Of a DNA stretch of 64,000 nucleotides, positions 8,427 through 17,107 are shown in pieces. Under the pieces are notes generated by a model. It was not told the origin of the DNA. It made no database searches and worked only from the letters and a program-made list of their open reading frames with translations. The stretch's first letter is position 1; each line of letters opens with the position of its first letter. Source of the stretch: Allobosea sp. (GTDB lineage: Bacteria > Pseudomonadota > Alphaproteobacteria > Rhizobiales > Beijerinckiaceae); contig NZ_JAFKFX010000037.1 of NCBI RefSeq assembly GCF_017308075.1, positions 1 through 64,000 on the forward strand, read 5' to 3'. The translations under genes and the position numbers were made by a program.

Positions 8427-9809
8427 ATGCTGACCAACCTCGCCGTGCGCGATATCGAAACGCTGATTCACCCCTATACCAATCTCGCCACCCATCGCGA
8501 GGTCGGCCCGCTGGTGCTGGAGCGCGGCAAGGGCGTCTTCGTCTACGACACCACCGGCAAGGACTATATCGAGGGCATGGCCGGGCTCTGGTGCACCTCG
8601 CTCGGCTATTCCAACGACGAGCTGGCCGAAACCGCCTATGAGCAGCTCAAGAAACTGCCCTTCACCCATATCTTCTCGGGCCGCAGCCACGACCCGGCGA
8701 TCGAGCTCGCCGAGAAGCTGAAGGAGATCGCGCCCGTACCGATCTCCAAGGTCTTCTACGGATCGGCCGGCTCCGATGCCAACGACACCCAGGTCAAGCT
8801 GGTCTGGTACATGAACAATGCGCTCGGTCGCCCCAAGAAGAAGAAGATCATCTCGCGGCTGAAGGGTTATCACGGCGTCACCGTCGCTTCGGCCTCGCTG
8901 ACCGGCCTGCCGGCCAACCATACCGATTTCGACCTGCCGCTCCCCGGCATTCTCCACACCTCCTGCCCGCATCACTACCGTTTCGCCCATTCCGGCGAGA
9001 GCGAGCTCGATTTCTCGGCGAGGCTGGCAGCCGAGCTCGACGAGATGATCCAGCGCGAGGGCCCGGACACGGTCGCCGCCTTCATCGCCGAGCCGGTGAT
9101 GGGCGCCGGCGGCGCGGTGACCCCGCCCGAGGGCTATTTCGAGGCGATCAACGCCGTCCTCGCCAAATACGACATCCTGTTCATCGCCGACGAGGTCATC
9201 ACCGGCTTCGGCCGCACCGGCGAGATGTTCGGTACCACCACCTACAAGATGAATGCCGACACGCTGTCCTGCGCCAAGGCGCTGACCTCGGCCTATTTCC
9301 CGCTCAGCGCCGTGATGGTCAACGAAGCCGTCTATGAGGTTCTCGTCGACCAGAGCCGCAAGATCGGCACCTTCGGCCACGGCAACACCTATGCCGGCCA
9401 CCCGGTCGGCTGCGCGGTCGCGGTCAAGACGCTGGAGATCTACCAGCGCGACAAGATCATCGAGCGCGTCCGGCAGGTCTCGCCGAAATTCCTCGCCCGC
9501 CTCGGCAAGCTGGCCGAGCATCCGCTGGTCGGCGAGGCACGCGGCGTCGGCCTGATCGGCGGCATCGAACTCGTCAAAGACAAGGCGAGCAAGGCGCAGT
9601 TCGAGGCCAAGAAGGCCGTGGCCGCCAAATCGGTCTCCTTCGCCCAGGAGGAGGGCGTGATCCTGCGCGCCATGGGCGGCGACCGCGTCGCCTTCTGCCC
9701 GCCGCTGGTGATCAGCGAGGCCGAGATCGACGAGATGTTCGACCGCTATGAGCGGGCACTCGGCAAGACGCTCGACTGGGTCAAGGCCGAAGGCCTGCTC
9801 GCCGCCTGA
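8427..9809 (+). CDS. Class III aminotransferase (omega-amino-acid/GABA:pyruvate type)
   Basis: 460 residues, fold type I PLP enzyme. Visible: the substrate-entry GLWCTSLGYSNDELAE, the phosphate-binding YGSAGSDANDTQVKLVWY, GYHGVTVASASLTG, the aspartate that pairs with the PLP nitrogen in LFIADEVITGFGRTG, and the Schiff-base lysine at residue 284 in SCAKALTSAYFPLSAV. The GSDANDTQ and ASLTGLP signatures are typical of omega-amino acid:pyruvate and putrescine/GABA:pyruvate transaminases rather than of acetylornithine aminotransferase. Exact donor is not decidable. AGGAAGCGGAG precedes the ATG. A rho-independent terminator follows within 60 bases, so this is a monocistronic gene. Confidence 0.9.
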   Translation: MLTNLAVRDIETLIHPYTNLATHREVGPLVLERGKGVFVYDTTGKDYIEGMAGLWCTSLGYSNDELAETAYEQLKKLPFTHIFSGRSHDPAIELAEKLKEIAPVPISKVFYGSAGSDANDTQVKLVWYMNNALGRPKKKKIISRLKGYHGVTVASASLTGLPANHTDFDLPLPGILHTSCPHHYRFAHSGESELDFSARLAAELDEMIQREGPDTVAAFIAEPVMGAGGAVTPPEGYFEAINAVLAKYDILFIADEVITGFGRTGEMFGTTTYKMNADTLSCAKALTSAYFPLSAVMVNEAVYEVLVDQSRKIGTFGHGNTYAGHPVGCAVAVKTLEIYQRDKIIERVRQVSPKFLARLGKLAEHPLVGEARGVGLIGGIELVKDKASKAQFEAKKAVAAKSVSFAQEEGVILRAMGGDRVAFCPPLVISEAEIDEMFDRYERALGKTLDWVKAEGLLAA

Positions 9810-9835
9810 CAGCGGCCTGCGCGTTCATGATCGCG

Positions 9836-9866
9836 ATGCCCGCCCTCGTGGCGGGCATTTTCATTT
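9836..9866 (+). terminator. Rho-independent terminator of the aminotransferase gene
   Basis: Perfect nine-base-pair stem ATGCCCGCC (9836-9844) and GGCGGGCAT (9850-9858) with the five-base loop CTCGT, followed by TTTTCATTT. It begins 26 bases after the stop codon of the aminotransferase. Confidence 0.85.
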
Positions 9867-10115
9867 GAGGTCCAATCTAGATCTGACAAACGCCCAGATG
9901 GCGGGGACGGGGCGCGGCGATAGCGGGAACGTGACAGTAGCGGATTATCGGTAGCCGCCAGCGAAACCACACCAAAGCCGGCCAAGGCCTCGTTGTGACG
10001 CAGAAAACGTCATGATGTTTTCACGATGCCGCCGCCGGCCCGACCCGATCGGCTGCGACATTGCCTCTGTCGACGGCCAGGAACCGTCGGCAAGCCTAGA
10101 TGGAACCCGAGAGTC
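9867..10115. other. Intergenic stretch with no recognised gene
   Basis: Together with the terminator it makes about 300 bases without a gene. I find no reading frame with a ribosome site and no convincing tRNA or riboswitch. The only local structure noticed is an inverted repeat GAAAAC-8-GTTTTC at 10003-10022. Lower coding character than its surroundings; possibly a promoter region for the small frame at 10116. Confidence 0.5.
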
Positions 10116-10313
10116 ATGTCTTCGCAAAAGCCCCAACAGACGGCACCGCGCAGCGCCAGCTTTCACGACGCCACGGCGCGCGAGGCCTATGCATCCCGCT
10201 TTCGCCCAATCGCAATTCCTGCCATTCTCGCTGGAACTCGCTGGGCACCCGCCGCGTTGACACCGCAGCGCAGGGACGTCCCGGCGATCCTGCGCAGCGG
10301 TTCTGAAGATTGA
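10116..10313 (+). CDS. Small hypothetical protein (65 aa)
   Basis: A 65-residue frame beginning MSSQKPQQTAPRSASFHD, with the hydrophobic patch FRPIAIPAILAG in the middle and a charged tail. I do not recognise a named family. ATG has GAGAG only three bases upstream, a close but usable spacing. Codon third positions are GC-rich over the first half, as in neighbouring genes. It ends 30 bases before the metallophosphoesterase, so the two might share a transcript. No signal peptide, no cysteines. It could be a chance frame in a GC-rich intergenic region. Confidence 0.4.
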   Translation: MSSQKPQQTAPRSASFHDATAREAYASRFRPIAIPAILAGTRWAPAALTPQRRDVPAILRSGSED

Positions 10314-10343
10314 CCACGGCACGACCTTCTACCGAGACCCTCC

Positions 10344-11234
10344 ATGCTTGACCGGCGCAGAGTTCTTCAGACTCTCGCCGGTCTTTTTCTGTCCGCCATC
10401 GGCCTGGGCAGCTACGCCTATGCCTGGGAACCGACTCGTCAGGGCGTGACGCGCTACCGTTTGAAGCCGGCGCGCTGGCCGCAAGGCGAGACTCTCCGCC
10501 TCGCCGTGATCTCCGATCTGCATGTCGGCGGCCCGCATATGCCGGTGTCGCGGGTGCGCGCGATCGTCGACCAGACCAATCTCCTTCAGCCCGATCTCAC
10601 CCTGCTACTCGGCGACTTCATCGCCAGCAGGCCGAAGCGCCCGGACGACCCGCCCGAGGCGGCGTGGGCAGCCGAACTCGCCCGCTTGCGGGCGGCCCAT
10701 GGCCGCTTCGCCATACTCGGCAATCACGACTGGTGGCATGACGCCCGGGCGCAGCGCGACTATCGCGGCCCTACCGAGGTCAGGCTCGCCCTCGAAGCGG
10801 TCGGCATTCCGGTCCTAGAGAACGATGCGCGGCGACTGGACACCAAAGCCGGGCCGCTCTGGCTCGCCGGTCTCGGCGACCAGCTCGCCTTTCTACGGCC
10901 GCGCCGCGGCCAGCGCCGTGGCGTCCACGATCTCGCGGCAACCCTCGCCGGGATCGACGACGACGCACCCGTGATCCTGATGGCGCATGAGCCGGACATC
11001 TTCGCGCGCATGCCGGCCCGCGTCTCGCTGACACTCTCAGGGCACACCCATGGCGGGCAGGTCCGGATTCTCGGCTGGTCGCCGATCGTGCCGTCGCACT
11101 ATGGCAACCGCTATGCCTATGGCCATGTCGTCGAGAATGGCCGTGACCTCGTGGTCTCGGCCGGGCTGGGGACGAGCAAATTACCGGTGAGGTTCGGCGC
11201 CCCGCCGGAGATCGTGCTGATCGAACTGGGTTGA
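10344..11234 (+). CDS. Metallophosphoesterase (calcineurin-like, YkuE/YaeI type)
   Basis: 296 residues. A hydrophobic N-terminal segment (about residues 8-27) could be a membrane anchor or signal sequence, placing the catalytic domain on the outer face of the inner membrane. The five metallophosphoesterase motifs are present: SDLHVG (about 58), LLGDF (about 90), GNHDWW (about 128), MAHEPD (about 213) and SGHTHGGQ (about 230-237). This set, with GGQ after the last motif and a short C-terminus ending in an AGLGTSKLPVRFGAPPEIVL-type block, is typical of the YkuE/YaeI group, which includes lipid pyrophosphate or phosphodiester hydrolases. ATG start; weak ribosome site. Convergent with the L,D-transpeptidase. 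Confidence 0.88.
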   Translation: MLDRRRVLQTLAGLFLSAIGLGSYAYAWEPTRQGVTRYRLKPARWPQGETLRLAVISDLHVGGPHMPVSRVRAIVDQTNLLQPDLTLLLGDFIASRPKRPDDPPEAAWAAELARLRAAHGRFAILGNHDWWHDARAQRDYRGPTEVRLALEAVGIPVLENDARRLDTKAGPLWLAGLGDQLAFLRPRRGQRRGVHDLAATLAGIDDDAPVILMAHEPDIFARMPARVSLTLSGHTHGGQVRILGWSPIVPSHYGNRYAYGHVVENGRDLVVSAGLGTSKLPVRFGAPPEIVLIELG

Positions 11235-11323
11235 ATCAGTTTCGCGCGAAGCCGGACCCGGCTCGCGCGAGGACGCGGCGAAAGGTCGACCGAGATGCGG
11301 CACCGACCGGCGCCGCTCCAGCC

Positions 11324-11920
11324 TCAGCGGACGATGACCTTGCCGCCGACCTCGGAGCGATTATAGAGGTCGATCGCATCGATGTTGCGCATCCGGATGC
11401 AGCCCGACGAGGCCGAACGGCCGATCGTCTCGGGCTCGTTGGTGCCGTGGATGCGGTACAGCGTGTCCTTGCCGTCCTGGTAGAGATAGAGAGCCCGGGC
11501 CCCGAGCGGATTGTCCGGTCCGCCTTCCATGCCGCCGGCGCGCGGCGCCAGATGCGGCCAGCGCTTGATCATCTCCGCCGGCGGCGTCCAGCGCGGCCAT
11601 TCCGCCTTGCGCTGCATCACCGCCGTGCCGGTCCAGCCGAAGGCCTCGTCGCCGGTCGCGACGCCGTAGCGAATCGCCTTCTTGTTGGGCAGCACGAAGT
11701 AGAGGAACTTCTCTGTCGTATCGACCACGATCGTGCCCGGCGCTTCACCGGTGGGATCATTGATCTCGTAGGGAAGATGCGTGATCTGCGTCTCGAATTT
11801 CGGAACCAGCGCCATGTATTCGGCATCGCGTGCCGAAAGTGCAGGTGCATTCACGGTCTTGTATTGGCACGCCCCGAGAAGGACGGACACGCCGAGCGCA
11901 GCAACCAGAGACCGCTTCAT
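11324..11920 (-). CDS. L,D-transpeptidase (YkuD domain) lipoprotein
   Basis: 198 residues. N-terminal signal sequence with a lipobox, VSVLLGAC, placing the acylated cysteine at residue 18, so the mature protein is probably a membrane-anchored periplasmic lipoprotein. The YkuD catalytic domain occupies about residues 60-198, with the conserved His in YRIHGTNEP (about 158) and the nucleophile Cys in SSGCIRM (about 174). Family members make 3-3 peptidoglycan cross-links or attach proteins to peptidoglycan. ATG at 11920 was chosen over a GTG three codons upstream because it opens the signal peptide directly (MKRSLVAALG). Confidence 0.92.
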   Translation of the reverse strand: MKRSLVAALGVSVLLGACQYKTVNAPALSARDAEYMALVPKFETQITHLPYEINDPTGEAPGTIVVDTTEKFLYFVLPNKKAIRYGVATGDEAFGWTGTAVMQRKAEWPRWTPPAEMIKRWPHLAPRAGGMEGGPDNPLGARALYLYQDGKDTLYRIHGTNEPETIGRSASSGCIRMRNIDAIDLYNRSEVGGKVIVR

Positions 11921-12158
11921 GACTTCCACCGACGACGCCAGGACAGCGTCTTTTATGATGAATGGATCGTTAAGATTCTGTGACCCGACAGACGCAAGCC
12001 AGGGCCGGAACGGAGCCCAGATTTACGGCTCCAACGTCAGCCATGCAACGAAGTTCCGGGATTTCGATGCGATTTGGCTTCTTGCTGCGTTGCAGTGACA
12101 ATATGGTCACGCTTGCCGGCGCCGATTGACCCAAAGATACCCTTGGAGAGCCTTCCGC

Positions 12159-13088
12159 GTGACCACGCTCCTGATCAGCCACCCCTCCAGCCTTCAGCAT
12201 GCCACGCCGACCGGCCACCCCGAACGCCCCGACCGGATTCGCGCCGTCGAGCGCGCGCTCGAGGACGAGCGCTTCGCGACCCTGCAGCGTGTCACCGCCC
12301 CCGAGGGCGAGCTGGCGCAGGTCGAACTCTGCCATCCCGCCTCTTTCGTGCAAGGCGTCGTCTCCGCTGCGCCGCGGGACGGCCTCGTCGAACTCGATGC
12401 CGACACGACGATGTCGCCGGGCTCGCTCTCGGCTGCACTGCACGGGGTCGGCGCCGCCGTGCTCGCCGTCGACGAGATCATGACCCGGCGCGCCGCCAAT
12501 GCGTTCTGCGCCATGCGTCCGCCCGGTCACCATGCCGAGAGCAAGCGCGCCATGGGTTTCTGCTTCTTCAACAATGCCGCGATCGCCGCCCGGCATGCGC
12601 AGAAGGCTCATGGCGCCGAACGGGTCGCGATCCTCGACTGGGATGTCCATCACGGCAACGGCACGCAGGAGATCTTCTGGAACGATGCCAGCGTGCTCTA
12701 CGCCTCGATCCACGAGATGCCGCTGTTTCCCGGCACCGGCGCAGCCTCCGAGCGCGGCGAGCACGGCACCATCGTCAACGCCCCCTTGCGCGCGGGAGAC
12801 GGCAGCGATGCTTTCCGCGATGCCTATGAGAGCGCGATCCTGCCGTCGATCGCAGCCTTCCAGCCGGATCTCGTGATCGTCTCGGCCGGGTTCGACGCGC
12901 ATTGGCGCGACCCGCTCGCCAATATCAACCTGAAGGAACAGGACTTCGCCTGGGCGACGCAGAAGCTGATGGAACTCGCCGACCGCCATGCCGGCGGCCG
13001 GCTCGTCTCGATCCTGGAAGGCGGCTACGATCTCGAGGGCCTGTCGAAATCGGTGGCCGCGCATGTCATGGCGCTGATGCGGGGGTGA
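12159..13088 (+). CDS. Histone deacetylase family hydrolase (AcuC/acetylpolyamine amidohydrolase type)
   Basis: 309 residues of the arginase/deacetylase superfamily. The zinc and charge-relay residues are all in place: RPPGHHA (about residue 119-125), DWDVHHGNGT (about 160-169), SAGFDAH (about 246-252) and LEGGYDLEG (about 287-295). Bacterial members remove acetyl or longer acyl groups from small amines or from protein lysines; the exact substrate is unclear. The GTG start has GGAGAG nine bases upstream. Divergent from the L,D-transpeptidase with about 240 bases between; convergent with ribBX, the two 3' ends separated by a palindromic repeat. Confidence 0.9.
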   Translation: MTTLLISHPSSLQHATPTGHPERPDRIRAVERALEDERFATLQRVTAPEGELAQVELCHPASFVQGVVSAAPRDGLVELDADTTMSPGSLSAALHGVGAAVLAVDEIMTRRAANAFCAMRPPGHHAESKRAMGFCFFNNAAIAARHAQKAHGAERVAILDWDVHHGNGTQEIFWNDASVLYASIHEMPLFPGTGAASERGEHGTIVNAPLRAGDGSDAFRDAYESAILPSIAAFQPDLVIVSAGFDAHWRDPLANINLKEQDFAWATQKLMELADRHAGGRLVSILEGGYDLEGLSKSVAAHVMALMRG

Positions 13089-13094
13089 CGTTCC

Positions 13095-13179
13095 CGTCAT
13101 TGCGAGCGCAGCGAAGCAATCCAGGGCGGCAGAGCGAGCCCTCCTGGATTGCTTCGCTGTCATGCTCCTCGCAATGACG
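13095..13179. repeat. Palindromic intergenic repeat (REP-like)
   Basis: Inverted repeat between two convergent genes. The left arm, 13095-13124, starts CGTCATTGCGAGCGCAGCG and ends GAAGCAATCCAG. The right arm, 13144-13179, is its reverse complement apart from an eight- to nine-base insertion. The motif CGTCATTGCGAGC..GAAGCAATCCAG is a familiar extragenic palindrome in many proteobacterial genomes (from memory). It may serve as a bidirectional terminator here. Confidence 0.85.
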
Positions 13180-13192
13180 ACAGCGCGAAGCT

Positions 13193-14473
13193 CTATTCCA
13201 GCGGCTCGGTCTCGGCGATCTCGATGCCGAACCCGGAGAGACCGACGAAGGAGCGCGAGGTCGAGGCAAGGTTGACGATCGAGGCGACGCCGAGATCGCG
13301 CAGGATCTGGGCGCCGAGGCCGATCTCGCGCCATTGCTGGAAGCGCACTGCGTCCGAGCCTTCCTCGACGCTCTTGATCGGCACGCCGGCCGAGCCGTCG
13401 CGCAGATAGACCAGCACGCCGCGCCCCTCTTTCTGGAACCGGCGCAGCGCGCACTGGATCGAGGAGGCGCCACCGAGCACGTCGGCAACGACATTGGCGC
13501 GATGCAGCCGGGCCGGCACCTTCTCGCCATCGCCGAGCTTGCCCATCACGAAGGCGAAATGCTGGGTGTCGTCGAAGCGCGTGACATAGACATGGCCGGT
13601 CATCTCGCCGAACTCGGTCTTGACCGGGAAGGAGTGCACGCGCTCGACGAGCTTCTCGCGCGCCTGGCGATAGGCGATCAGGTCGGCGACGGTGATCTGC
13701 TTCAGCTTGTGCTTCTCGGCGAAGGCGGCGATCTGCGGCCCCTTCATCACCGTGCCGTCATCGTTGGCGAGTTCGCAGATCACGCCGACAGGCGGCAGAT
13801 TGGCGAGCTTGCAGAGATCGACGGCCGCCTCCGTATGGCCGGAGCGCATCAGCACGCCGCCCTCCTTGGCGATCAGTGGGAAGACATGGCCCGGGCGGAC
13901 AAAATCGGCGGCGCCCATATTGCCGTTGGCCAGCGCGCGCACCGTGTTGTTGCGCTGCTCGGCCGAGATGCCGGTGGTCAGCCCGTGCTTGACGTCGACC
14001 GTGATGGTGAAGGCGGTGCCGAGCGGGGCGTCGTTGGAGGAGACCATCGGGTCGAGCCGCAAACGGCGGGCTTCGTCGCCGGTCAGGGGCGCGCAGACGA
14101 TGCCGCAGGTGTTGCGGATGATGAAGGCCATCTTCTCCTGCGTGCAGAGCGAGGCTGCGACGATGAGATCGCCCTCGTTCTCGCGGTCGTCGTCATCGGT
14201 GACGATCACGATCTCGCCGCGCGCGAAGGCTTCGATGGTCTCGGCGACATTGCTCTGGGTCATGGCGGCCTCGCGGGGGCCCTGCAGGCCCAGGAAATCA
14301 TTGGGGGTGACGGCACCGCCGGTGGCGGCGGCGATGCGCTCGGCGCTCTCGCGCGAGATCCAAGCATCGGGGTCGTTGCAGAGCGCGGTCACGCTCGCGG
14401 GCGACAGGCCTGCCTGGCGCGCAAAGGCACTGCGGCCGATCTTCTGCTGTTGGAGCCAAGCGTCGAGTTTCAT
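13193..14473 (-). CDS. ribB: RibB (DHBP synthase) with N-terminal HTH and degenerate cyclohydrolase II domain (RibBX-like)
   Basis: 426 residues in three parts. Residues 1-62 look like a Cro/XRE helix-turn-helix (FARQAGLSPASVTALCNDP, then ESAERIAAATGG). Residues 71-278 are 3,4-dihydroxy-2-butanone-4-phosphate synthase, making the four-carbon riboflavin precursor from ribulose 5-phosphate: DDDDRENEGDL, MVSSNDAPLGTAFT, RPGHVFPL and SGHTEAAVDL are all intact. Residues 280-426 align with GTP cyclohydrolase II but lack its zinc cysteines and its GDVFGSxRCDCG block, so the domain is probably catalytically dead (RibX-like). The start at 14473 has no clear ribosome site. An internal ATG at codon 71 (14263), the usual RibB start, has GAGG five bases upstream, so a shorter form may also be made. 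Confidence 0.9.
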   Translation of the reverse strand: MKLDAWLQQQKIGRSAFARQAGLSPASVTALCNDPDAWISRESAERIAAATGGAVTPNDFLGLQGPREAAMTQSNVAETIEAFARGEIVIVTDDDDRENEGDLIVAASLCTQEKMAFIIRNTCGIVCAPLTGDEARRLRLDPMVSSNDAPLGTAFTITVDVKHGLTTGISAEQRNNTVRALANGNMGAADFVRPGHVFPLIAKEGGVLMRSGHTEAAVDLCKLANLPPVGVICELANDDGTVMKGPQIAAFAEKHKLKQITVADLIAYRQAREKLVERVHSFPVKTEFGEMTGHVYVTRFDDTQHFAFVMGKLGDGEKVPARLHRANVVADVLGGASSIQCALRRFQKEGRGVLVYLRDGSAGVPIKSVEEGSDAVRFQQWREIGLGAQILRDLGVASIVNLASTSRSFVGLSGFGIEIAETEPLE

Positions 14474-14556
14474 GGCGTCAATCTAATACGCCAGCGCTTC
14501 GCTCGCAATGAACCGTTACACAAATTTCAGTGATACTGAAAACCAGGCATTGCTAT

Positions 14557-14662
14557 CGTCATTCCGGACAAGCCGTAGAGCGGCGCAGATCCGGAATCCA
14601 TCGGAGGGCGTCGCACTCTACGATGGATTCCGGCGCTCCGCTTCGCTGCGGCCGGAATGACG
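14557..14662. repeat. Palindromic intergenic repeat (REP-like, second type)
   Basis: Between ribBX and aroC. The arms begin CGTCATTCCGGACAAGCCG (from 14557) and end CGGCCGGAATGACG (to 14662), with an inner pair GGAATCCATCG / CGATGGATTCC. It is different in sequence from the repeat at 13095. It lies just downstream of the aroC stop on the minus strand and could act as its transcription stop. Confidence 0.82.
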
Positions 14663-14680
14663 GCCGAGAAGCGGGCGGCT

Positions 14681-15799
14681 CTAGCGCCCGAACGGCCAGC
14701 GCGGCTCCACCACCCCGACCTGGCCGCGATGGCGCAGATAATGGTCGGCCAGCGCGCAGGCGACCATCGCCTCGCCGACCGGCACGGCCCGGATACCGAC
14801 GCAGGGATCGTGGCGCCCCTTGGTGAACATCTCGGCCTCGCCACCGCTGCGCGTCACGGTGGCGCGCGGCGACAGGATCGAGGAGGTCGGCTTCACCGCG
14901 AAGCGCGCGACGATCGGCTGGCCGGTCGAGATACCGCCCAGGATGCCGCCGGCATGATTGGTCAGGAACAAGGGCTTGCCGTCATTGCCGGCGCGCATCT
15001 CGTCGGCATTGTCCTCGCCGGAGAGTTCGGCGGCGCCGAAACCTTCGCCGATCTCGACGCCCTTGACCGCGTTGATGCTCATCAGCGCCGCGGCGATATC
15101 GGCATCGAGCTTGCCGTAGATCGGCGCGCCCAGCCCCTCCGGCACGCCCTCGGCGACGATCTCCAGCACCGCGCCGATCGAGGAACCGGATTTGCGGATG
15201 CCGTCGAGATAATCGGCGTAGAAGGCGGCGGCCTTGGCGTCGGGGCAGAAGAACGGGTTGCGCGAAACCTCCTCCCAGTCCCAATTGCCGCGGTCGATCT
15301 TGTGCGGGCCCATCTGCACCAGCGCACCACGGACCTTGAGGCCGGGCACGACCTTGCGGGCGATTGCCCCGGCCGCGACCCGCATCGCCGTCTCGCGCGC
15401 CGAAGAGCGCCCGCCGCCGCGATAGTCGCGGATGCCGTATTTCACGTCATAGGTGAAATCGGCATGGCCCGGCCGGTACTTGTCCTTGATCTCGGAATAA
15501 TCCTTCGAGCGCTGGTCGACATTGTCGATCATCAGCCCGATCGCGGTGCCGGTGGTGACCTGCTCGCCGCTCGCTTCGTCGGTGAAGACGCCGGAGACGA
15601 TGCGGACCTCGTCCGGCTCCTGGCGCTGGGTCGTATAGCGCGACTGGCCGGGACGGCGCCGGTCGAGCTCGAGTTGGATTTCCGCCTCGGTGATCGGGAT
15701 CAGCGGCGGGCAGCCATCGACGACGCAGCCTATGGCTGGCCCATGGCTTTCGCCGAAGGTGGTGACGCGGAAGAGATGGCCGAAACTGTTGTGCGACAT
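14681..15799 (-). CDS. aroC: Chorismate synthase
   Basis: 372 residues, normal length. It converts 5-enolpyruvylshikimate 3-phosphate to chorismate with reduced FMN, the last common step of aromatic amino-acid synthesis. Signatures: [20 protein letters not shown] at the N-terminus with the catalytic His, the GRSSARET motif, and the [13 protein letters not shown] block near the C-terminus with the second catalytic His. The ATG at 15799 gives the classical MSHNSFG start. Frame continues upstream without a ribosome site and was not used. Confidence 0.97.
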   Translation of the reverse strand: MSHNSFGHLFRVTTFGESHGPAIGCVVDGCPPLIPITEAEIQLELDRRRPGQSRYTTQRQEPDEVRIVSGVFTDEASGEQVTTGTAIGLMIDNVDQRSKDYSEIKDKYRPGHADFTYDVKYGIRDYRGGGRSSARETAMRVAAGAIARKVVPGLKVRGALVQMGPHKIDRGNWDWEEVSRNPFFCPDAKAAAFYADYLDGIRKSGSSIGAVLEIVAEGVPEGLGAPIYGKLDADIAAALMSINAVKGVEIGEGFGAAELSGEDNADEMRAGNDGKPLFLTNHAGGILGGISTGQPIVARFAVKPTSSILSPRATVTRSGGEAEMFTKGRHDPCVGIRAVPVGEAMVACALADHYLRHRGQVGVVEPRWPFGR

Positions 15800-16258
15800 G
15801 GGAACCCGACGTGTTTTCGCCTTCGGCTCATAGGCCGGATTGCGGCGGCGCGAAACCCTCGCTCCCGTTGCGACACGCCGAAACGGGCGCATCGTCAAGC
15901 CGGCCCCGCGTCAGCAGGGTAGTGCGGCGCGGCAACAGGGAGCATTGACAGCCTCGGCTTCAGCCGTTTTCTAGGCGCGATGAAGCGCAGCATCTGCACT
16001 CTGTCACGCTCCTGGCGCCCCGGGAGCGTGATCATCGCGGGCACCTAGCCCCGGACCCTGCGCAGCCGCAGGTTCGGGGAATGTGGTCTTGCGGTCGGCC
16101 ACGGCGCCTGCGCGGCGCCTTTCAGAACAGCACCGCTCCCCCGCGATGATAAGGCCGGCAACGCGCTCCCGCGCGGCACGGCCGCTCCATGAGGGCCTTG
16201 GTGCTTCGCAAGGGAACGCCATGGCGCAAAGCCGGCCCTCCCTTTGGAATCTCCGACC
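15800..16258. other. Intergenic region upstream of aroC and the pseudouridine synthase
   Basis: A 459-base divergent spacer. No reading frame in it has both codon bias and a ribosome site. It contains an inverted repeat TCACGCTCC / GGAGCGTGA around 16005-16032 without a T-tract, and a long GC-rich stretch with several short palindromes. It must hold the promoters of both flanking genes; I cannot place them. Confidence 0.5.
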
Positions 16259-17005
16259 ATGACCAGACGATCTGACCCCGGCCCGGCCGGTCTCGTCAGC
16301 CTCGCGCGCGCCCTTTCCAAGCTCGGCTATTGCTCGCGCACCGAGGCGGAGCGCCTGGTCCTCGACGGCCGCGTCCGCGTCGATGGCCGGCCCGCCCGAA
16401 ACCCTTCGCTGCGCCTCGACATGGGCCTCGCCAGGATCGCCGTCGATGGCGAGGCGGTCTCAGCCGAGCAGCGCGTCTATCTGATGGTGAACAAGCCGCG
16501 CGGCATGGTGACGACGCGCCATGATCCGGAAGGACGGGAAACCGTCTATGCCTGCCTCGATGGGCTCGACCTGCCCTTCCTCGCCCCGGTCGGCCGGCTC
16601 GACAAGGCGAGCGAGGGCCTGCTGCTGATGAGCAACGACACGCGCTGGGCGCAGACCATTCTCGACCCCGCCTCCGGCGTCGAGAAGACCTATCACGTCC
16701 AGATCGACACCGTGCCCGACGAGGCGATGCTGGCCAGGCTCCGTGCCGGCGCCCTCGACGGCGAGGAACGCCTCACGACCCGGGCCGCGACGCTGCTGCG
16801 CCATGGCCGGCGCAATGCCTGGATCGAGATGGTGATCGACGAAGGCCGCAACCGGCAGATCCGGCGCATCGTCGAGGCGGCCGGAGCCAAGGTGCAGCGC
16901 CTCGTCAGGATCGGCATCGGCGCCCTGCCGCTCGGCGACCTCGCCAAGGGCGCGGTGCGGCCCTTGCGGCCCGAGGAGATCACATTGCCGCTCGGCAATC
17001 CCTGA
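16259..17005 (+). CDS. Pseudouridine synthase, RsuA/RluB/RluF family
   Basis: 248 residues. An S4 RNA-binding domain spans about residues 13-60 ([23 protein letters not shown]). The RsuA-type catalytic domain follows with [10 protein letters not shown] and the catalytic aspartate 115 in [13 protein letters not shown], and the conserved EGRNRQIRR block near residue 200. It isomerises a uridine in 16S or 23S rRNA; RsuA versus RluB/RluF identity is not settled by motif alone. ATG at 16259; a TTG five codons earlier is less likely. Convergent with the diguanylate cyclase. Confidence 0.9.
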   Translation: MTRRSDPGPAGLVSLARALSKLGYCSRTEAERLVLDGRVRVDGRPARNPSLRLDMGLARIAVDGEAVSAEQRVYLMVNKPRGMVTTRHDPEGRETVYACLDGLDLPFLAPVGRLDKASEGLLLMSNDTRWAQTILDPASGVEKTYHVQIDTVPDEAMLARLRAGALDGEERLTTRAATLLRHGRRNAWIEMVIDEGRNRQIRRIVEAAGAKVQRLVRIGIGALPLGDLAKGAVRPLRPEEITLPLGNP

Positions 17006-17107
17006 ACTGCCCTTCCCTGGCTTCAGCTCCGTTGCGGCGGCTTCACCGCGTTGCACTGGTTGCACCCGAAAACTGGATCTCGCTTCTCGGTCCGGTGTCC
17101 TGGAGGG

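Noticed and set aside
8133-9521. 462-codon minus-strand frame opposite the aminotransferase
   Set aside because: The plus-strand frame carries complete aminotransferase motifs; the minus frame has none.
10003-10022. GAAAAC-8-GTTTTC inverted repeat
   Set aside because: Short, isolated and more than 90 bases from any start codon; may be chance.
16005-16032. TCACGCTCC/GGAGCGTGA hairpin as a terminator
   Set aside because: It lies in a divergent spacer where no transcript should end, and it has no T-tract.
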